Assembly (NCBI GenBank): GCA_035476635.1
Contig: DATILI010000221.1
Location: 1 to 44,003, forward strand
Direction: 5' to 3'
DNA from: DATILI01 sp035476635
GTDB taxonomy: Bacteria > Pseudomonadota > Gammaproteobacteria > Burkholderiales > Burkholderiaceae_C
DNA length: 44,003 nucleotides
Shown here: in pieces, positions 40,100 through 44,003 of the stretch
Numbering within the stretch: the first letter of the stretch is position 1
How the letters are laid out: each line of letters starts with the position of its first letter
The notes under the pieces: generated by a model
Seen by the model: the letters and a program-made list of their open reading frames with translations, nothing else
What the model was told of the DNA's origin: nothing
Databases searched by the model: none
Translations under genes and position numbers: made by a program

Positions 40100-40145
40100 G
40101 AACCGGCACTGTAGGCAGCTGGCAGAAAACCACAAGGCAAAAAAT

Positions 40146-40172
40146 ATGTCTGAGTGATAACATTTTGTTGTC
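40146..40172. promoter_or_regulatory. Overlapping dyads between DUF2817 gene and LysR gene
   Basis: ATGT-N10-ACAT (40146-40163), with a T-N11-A core at T40147 and A40159, overlaps a second near-perfect repeat GATAACA-TTT-TGTTGTC (40156-40172, one mismatch) that ends directly before the LysR ATG. This is the only AT-rich stretch here and is the likely LysR-type control site for both genes. The symmetry is weaker than at 18319 or 31270. Confidence 0.4.
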
Positions 40173-41051
40173 ATGAAACCGCATCAACTCCAAGCCTTTC
40201 TCGCCGTGGCGGAACATGGCAGCATCCGCGCCGCGGCGCGGCAACTGTTCGTCTCGCAGCCGGCCGTGACGCGCACGGTGCGCGAGCTGGAAGCCAGCCT
40301 GGACGTGCCACTGGTCATGCGCGGCTCGCGCGGCGTTGAGCTCACCGAGTACGGCAAGGCTTTTCATATTCGCGCCCGGCTGCTGGTGGAAGAAGCCCGC
40401 CGCGCGCGCGAGGAACTGCAGCAGCTCAAGCGCGGCATGACCGGGCTGGTGCGCATCGGCGTTTCTTCGCTGCCGGCCATGGTGCTGCTACCCGACGCGT
40501 TCGCGCTGTTTCGCAAACAGATGCCGCAAGCCGAGTTGCAGTGCTATGACGGCCAGTTGCCGGTGGGCACGCCGCTGCTGCGCAGCGGGGAGCTGGACTT
40601 TTTGATCACGCAGGCGATTCCCGAGGTGGTCGACAAGGACCTGAGCGCCGAGGTGCTGTTCACCACGCCGCTCACCGTCGCCGCGCGCAGCACTCACCCC
40701 AGGTTGCGCGCACGCAGCCTGGCGGCGCTGCTGCCGGAGGAATGGATCGGCTGGGACCGCGTGATGATCGGCACGCTGTACGCGCAGCATGGCTTGCCCA
40801 CGCCAGAGCGCATCTTGATCAGCCGCTCGTTCGAGGTGACGCAGAGCCTGATCGAAAAGACCGACCTGATCGGCTTGTTTTCCTTGCCGCTGGTGGAGCG
40901 CAAGCTGGTCAAGCACGGCATCCGCCCGATCCGCGTGCGGGAGGAACTGCCGCCGCTGTCGGTTTGCATCGTCATGCGGCGCGATGCGCGGTTGACGCCG
41001 GCGAGCGCGCAGTTCCTGCAGGCCTTGCGCGCGCTGGCCGTGAAGGTCTAG
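40173..41051 (+). CDS. LysR-family transcriptional regulator
   Basis: A 292-residue LysR regulator. The HTH is in residues ~3-62: LQAFLAVAEHGSIRAAARQL, FVSQPAVTRTVRELEASLD and MRGSRGVELTEYG. The effector domain begins LVRIGVSSLPAMVLLP, typical of the CbbR/TsaR-like branch. It is divergent from the DUF2817 gene, so the DUF2817/Bug/aminotransferase set is its likely regulon. The ATG at 40173 follows TGTTGTC of a dyad directly, without an obvious ribosome site. Confidence 0.9.
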   Translation: MKPHQLQAFLAVAEHGSIRAAARQLFVSQPAVTRTVRELEASLDVPLVMRGSRGVELTEYGKAFHIRARLLVEEARRAREELQQLKRGMTGLVRIGVSSLPAMVLLPDAFALFRKQMPQAELQCYDGQLPVGTPLLRSGELDFLITQAIPEVVDKDLSAEVLFTTPLTVAARSTHPRLRARSLAALLPEEWIGWDRVMIGTLYAQHGLPTPERILISRSFEVTQSLIEKTDLIGLFSLPLVERKLVKHGIRPIRVREELPPLSVCIVMRRDARLTPASAQFLQALRALAVKV

Positions 41052-41155
41052 GTGCCCTCGGCGCGTAGGACGGCCGCTTGAAGACACGCCGAATCGCAAT
41101 GAGGCGGGGCTGGCGTAGGTACACTTTCTCCCATCAAATCGCATTGGAGACCCCC

Positions 41156-41311
41156 ATGAACATCCACCTCAGCCTGACGCCCCTGATTTCGCTGCTCGCC
41201 GGGATTCTCATCCTGGTCATGCCGAAACTCCTGAATTTCATCGTCGCCATCTACCTGATCGCGATCGGACTGATCGGCCTGTTTGGCTTGGGGTCGATTA
41301 ATTTCAAATGA
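41156..41311 (+). CDS. DUF3096 family micro membrane protein (51 aa)
   Basis: A 51-residue protein made of two hydrophobic helices separated by a short turn: LTPLISLLAGILILVMPKLLN and FIVAIYLIAIGLIGLFGLG. This is the DUF3096 pattern, a conserved small inner-membrane protein of unknown function. GGAGA precedes the ATG at 41156; a longer in-frame reading from 41078 has no support. It stands alone between a LysR gene and the ABC importer cluster and is followed by a GC-rich hairpin at 41338-41357. Confidence 0.85.
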   Translation: MNIHLSLTPLISLLAGILILVMPKLLNFIVAIYLIAIGLIGLFGLGSINFK

Positions 41312-41337
41312 GCCTCGGCGCTATCGGGCGCCCGGAT

Positions 41338-41357
41338 GCGGTGCGGCCACGCACCGC
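41338..41357 (+). terminator. GC-rich hairpin, possible terminator after the DUF3096 gene
   Basis: GCGGTGCG, loop GCCA and CGCACCGC form a perfect 8-bp stem 27 nt after the DUF3096 stop. A short T-run (CATTTT) follows after about ten bases, not directly, so intrinsic termination is plausible but not certain. Confidence 0.4.
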
Positions 41358-41368
41358 TAGCGTGCATT

Positions 41369-41378
41369 TTGTACACAA
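41369..41378. promoter_or_regulatory. GntR/FCD-like palindrome upstream of the ABC importer cluster
   Basis: TTGTACACAA fits the TTGTATACAA-type operator used by many FCD-subfamily GntR repressors at 9 of 10 positions, and an inverted half-copy (GTACAA) lies ~20 nt downstream. It is placed 54 nt before the ATPase start. No GntR gene is in the window. Confidence 0.35.
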
Positions 41379-41432
41379 TTGAAGCATCGGATTGCGTACA
41401 AAGCTGGCACGGCACGTGCATACCAAGCAGCA

Positions 41433-42509
41433 ATGGACGCTGCCCCGACCGCCGTTACCTCGACCACCCACCTTGCCCCCGCCGCTGTTGAACTGGTCGC
41501 GCTGACCAAGCGCTATGCCCAGGGCCAGCCCGCGGTGGACAGTATCAACCTGCGCATCGCCAGCGGCAGCTACTGTTGCCTGCTGGGGCCGTCAGGCTGC
41601 GGCAAGAGCACCACCTTGCGCATGATCGCAGGGCATGAATCCGTGACCAGCGGCGACATCCTGCTGGAAAACCGCAACATCACCACCCTGCCCGCCGCGG
41701 CGCGCGGCACGGCGATGATGTTCCAGAGCTTCGCGCTGTTTCCCCACCTCTCGGCGCTGGACAACGTGGCCTTCAGCCTCAAGATGAAGGGCGTGGGCAA
41801 GGCCGAGCGGCACAAGCAAGCGCAAGACCTGTTGGAGCGCGTGGCGATGGGCCATCTGGCGCTGCGCAAGCCGGGCGAACTCTCGGGTGGCCAGCAGCAG
41901 CGCGTGGCGCTGGCCCGCGCGCTCATTACGCAGCCGCGTGTGCTTCTGCTGGACGAGCCGCTGTCGGCACTGGACCCGTTCCTGCGCATCCAGATGCGGG
42001 CCGAGCTGCGGCGCTGGCAGAAGGAGCTGGGCCTGACCTTCATCCACGTCACACATTCGCAGGAAGAAGCCATGGCGCTGGCCGACACGATGGTGGTGAT
42101 GAACCATGGCCTGATCGAGCAGGCCGGTGCGCCGCACGAGATCTACAACCGCCCAGCCAACGAGTTTGTGGCGCGCTTCATGGGCGGCCACAACGTGATC
42201 GACACGCCCGGCGGCAAGGTCGCCGTGCGCAACGACCACATGCAGATCGCCCCGGCCGACCCGACCGCCTACGTCAGCGGCATCGGGGGCATGGGCGCCA
42301 CCGTGACCGATGTCGAGTACCAGGGCACCTATGTGCTGCTCGGCCTGCAGGCCCAGTCGGCGTCCGGCCCGGCCAGCGTATCGGTGATGCTGCCCGAAGC
42401 GTACTTTGCCAGCCGACCCTACGCATTGGGCGAGTCGGTGCACCTGTCGTGGCAGGCTGCGCATGCACTCGCCGGGCCGTCCCCTGCTTCCGTTTCCAAC
42501 GTCGCCTGA
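41433..42509 (+). CDS. PotA-like ABC transporter ATP-binding protein (polyamine/thiamine/iron-type importer)
   Basis: A 358-residue ATPase of the CUT1/PotA-like class. Walker A is GPSGCGKST (52-60), the signature LSGGQQQRVALARAL (150-164) and Walker B VLLLDEPLSALDPFLR; after residue ~255 comes a C-terminal regulatory TOBE-like domain. The preferred start is ATG 41433 (MDAAPTAV); the frame is open to 41379 through a TTG, in an AT-rich stretch. It is the first gene of a unit with the binding protein (70-nt gap) and permease. Substrate class is polyamine-like by family. Confidence 0.9.
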   Translation: MDAAPTAVTSTTHLAPAAVELVALTKRYAQGQPAVDSINLRIASGSYCCLLGPSGCGKSTTLRMIAGHESVTSGDILLENRNITTLPAAARGTAMMFQSFALFPHLSALDNVAFSLKMKGVGKAERHKQAQDLLERVAMGHLALRKPGELSGGQQQRVALARALITQPRVLLLDEPLSALDPFLRIQMRAELRRWQKELGLTFIHVTHSQEEAMALADTMVVMNHGLIEQAGAPHEIYNRPANEFVARFMGGHNVIDTPGGKVAVRNDHMQIAPADPTAYVSGIGGMGATVTDVEYQGTYVLLGLQAQSASGPASVSVMLPEAYFASRPYALGESVHLSWQAAHALAGPSPASVSNVA

Positions 42510-42579
42510 CGCTTTCTCAGGCATTTCTCCGTCCCTCGCCCTCTCCGATTTACCTTCACTTTCACAAGGAGCTTCCACC

Positions 42580-43851
42580 ATGTCCGATTCCTCCGCGCCT
42601 TTTCCTGACGGCCTGAAGCGCCGCTCCCTGCTGACCGGCACGGCCGGCATCCTGGCGACGGGCATGGCGCCCGCCATCCACGCGCAGGAAAAGATCACCC
42701 TGCGCTATCTGGGCACGGCGGTGAACCAGGACAAGGCCATTGCCGAGAAGTTCAAGGCCGACACCGGCATCACCATCCAGTACGTGGCCGTGACCACCGA
42801 CGATGTGACCAAGCGCGCCGTGACCGCGCCCAACAGCTTCGACCTCATCGACACCGAGTATTTCTCGCTCAAGAAGATCGTGCCCACCGGCAACCTGAAG
42901 GGCATAGACACCAAGAAGATCAAGAACGCCGACAAGATCACCTCGCTCTTCACCAGCGGCATGGTGGCCGGCAAGGCGGTGGGCGACCAGGGCACGGCGC
43001 CCAAGAAGGTGATCTTCCTGGAAGGCGAGAAGAGCAAGGTGTTCGCCAAGGCACCGACCCAGTTCATGTCGCTCATCCCCACGGTGTACAACGCCGACAC
43101 GCTGGGCATCCGGCCCGACCTGATCAAGCGCCCGATCAGCTCCTGGGCGGAGCTGCTGAACCCCGAGTTCAAGGGCAAGGCCGCGATCCTGAACATTCCA
43201 TCCATCGGCATCATGGACGCGGCCATGGTGGTGGAAGCCACGGGCAAGTACAAGTACCCCGACAAGGGCAACATGACCAAGGCCGAGATCGACCTGACGA
43301 TCAAGACCCTGATCGAGGCCAAGAAGGCCGGGCAATTCCGCGCGCTGTGGAAAGACTTCAACGAATCGGTGAACCTCATGGCCTCCGGCGAGGTGGTGAT
43401 CCAGTCGATGTGGTCGCCGGCCGTCACTGCCGTGCGCACCAAGGGCATCGCCTGCAACTTCCAGCCGCTGAAGGAAGGCTACCGCGCCTGGGCTGCGGGC
43501 TTCGGCCTGCCGGCCACGCTGTCGGGCCGCAAGCTCGACGGCGCCTACGAATTCATCAACTGGTTTCTCGACGGCTGGGCCGGCGCCTACCTGAATCGCC
43601 AGGGCTACTACAGCGCCGTTCTGGAGACCGCCAAGGCCAAGATGGAAGCCTACGAGTGGGCCTACTGGATGGAAGGCAAGCCCGCCACGCAAGACATCAA
43701 GAGCCCGAACGGCGACGTGCTGGCCAAGACCGGCGCGGTGCGCGACGGCGGCAGCTACGAGGCGCGCATGGGCGGCATCGCCTGCTGGAACGCGATCATG
43801 GACGAGAACGAGTACATGGTGAAGAAGTGGAACGAATTCGTCGCTGCGTGA
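42580..43851 (+). CDS. PotD-like ABC transporter substrate-binding protein, probable Tat export
   Basis: A 423-residue periplasmic binding protein. A twin-arginine signal (KRRSLLTGTAGILATGMAPA, R14-R15) ends near IHAQE at residue ~36. The mature part begins KITLRYLGTAVNQDKAIAEKF and contains EFINWFLDGWAGAYLNRQGYY, the latter shared with spermidine/putrescine-type binding proteins. The ligand is probably a polyamine, amino alcohol or related cation, but this is family inference. AAGGAG precedes the ATG at 42580. It sits between ATPase and permease genes of the same transcript. Confidence 0.9.
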   Translation: MSDSSAPFPDGLKRRSLLTGTAGILATGMAPAIHAQEKITLRYLGTAVNQDKAIAEKFKADTGITIQYVAVTTDDVTKRAVTAPNSFDLIDTEYFSLKKIVPTGNLKGIDTKKIKNADKITSLFTSGMVAGKAVGDQGTAPKKVIFLEGEKSKVFAKAPTQFMSLIPTVYNADTLGIRPDLIKRPISSWAELLNPEFKGKAAILNIPSIGIMDAAMVVEATGKYKYPDKGNMTKAEIDLTIKTLIEAKKAGQFRALWKDFNESVNLMASGEVVIQSMWSPAVTAVRTKGIACNFQPLKEGYRAWAAGFGLPATLSGRKLDGAYEFINWFLDGWAGAYLNRQGYYSAVLETAKAKMEAYEWAYWMEGKPATQDIKSPNGDVLAKTGAVRDGGSYEARMGGIACWNAIMDENEYMVKKWNEFVAA

Positions 43852-43852
43852 A

Positions 43853-44003
43853 ATGAGCACATCCACCAACATCGCCCGAACCACGCCCGCCTGGTGGCAG
43901 GCCAGTCCGTTCGCGGCGGTGTTCGTGGTGTTCTTTCTCATTCCGCTCGCGCTGACCTTGATGGTCAGCTTCTGGAACTTCAACGAATACGAGCTGCTGC
44001 CCG
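43853..44003 (+). CDS. ABC transporter permease, PotB-like (partial, runs off window)
   Basis: Only the first 50 codons are visible: MSTSTNIARTTPAWWQASPF, then a first membrane helix AAVFVVFFLIPLALTLMVSF, and WNFNEYELLP. This is the N-terminal layout of PotB-type permeases. The ATG lies one base after the binding-protein stop. It continues the importer unit; a PotC-like second permease is expected beyond the right edge. Confidence 0.85.
   Translation, partial: MSTSTNIARTTPAWWQASPFAAVFVVFFLIPLALTLMVSFWNFNEYELLP

Noticed and set aside
1..44003. tRNA, rRNA, CRISPR arrays, insertion sequences, prophage or integrase genes
   Set aside because: I looked for cloverleaf ends, repeated spacers, transposase motifs and phage structural genes and saw none.

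Overview
The window is a GC-rich stretch (roughly 65 % by eye) with tightly packed genes, many 1-4 nt start/stop overlaps, and the gene families of an environmental Betaproteobacterium. It contains a Bug-type tricarboxylate-transporter binding protein, many LysR regulators, a TAXI-type binding protein, HAAT-type importers and DUF3703/DUF2721/DUF2889 proteins. Burkholderiales, most likely Comamonadaceae (Variovorax/Polaromonas-like), is the best guess; this is inference from gene content only. I see no rRNA, tRNA, CRISPR array, insertion sequence or phage gene, and no gene-free stretch above about 170 nt, so this looks like chromosome with a metabolic accessory flavour.

Layout. 1-1404: metal-responsive MerR regulator (cut by the window edge), divergent CDF-type cation exporter and DUF3703 protein. 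1376-3532: MHYT-GGDEF-EAL cyclic-di-GMP protein. 3605-6825: NylC/DmpA-type self-cleaving peptidase, orphan membrane-anchored TAXI protein and glyoxalase II. 6851-10196: phytanoyl-CoA dioxygenase-like protein, DUF2721 membrane protein, RNase D-like exonuclease and a YbfB-type MFS transporter. 10193-18219: a nine-gene minus-strand operon encoding a periplasmic binding protein, a three-component Rieske oxygenase (oxygenase, Rieske ferredoxin, FAD reductase), the LivHMGF-type importer and an enol-lactonase-like hydrolase, with a divergent NodD/NahR-type LysR gene at 18369 and a perfect T-N11-A operator between them. This reads as an uptake-plus-oxidation module for an aromatic or other organic acid and is the most interesting system here.

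19298-24936: dehalogenase/epoxide-hydrolase-like enzyme, NYN ribonuclease-like protein, MFS transporter, TPR-methyltransferase, glutathione transferase, a small unknown protein and a hemolysin-III family protein. 24946-29765: TetR regulator with an NTF2-like partner, RhlE helicase and penicillin-binding protein 1A; between tetR/NTF2 and rhlE lies a 28-bp perfect palindrome that itself contains a promoter. 29821-33827: MDR oxidoreductase plus NTF2-like protein divergent from a LysR gene with two identical operators 31 bp apart, then an SGNH-type hydrolase and a second glutathione transferase.

33871-36619: a small accessory patch. A Phd-type antitoxin whose PIN toxin has been deleted to a 30-codon remnant and an intact ccdAB pair flank a three-gene operon of DUF2889 protein, small unknown protein and 2-keto-4-pentenoate-hydratase-like enzyme. 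36686-41311: PLP aminotransferase, Bug binding protein, DUF2817 peptidase, divergent LysR gene, DUF3096 micro-protein. 41433-44003: start of a PotABCD-like ABC importer (ATPase, Tat-exported binding protein, truncated permease) preceded by a GntR/FCD-like palindrome.
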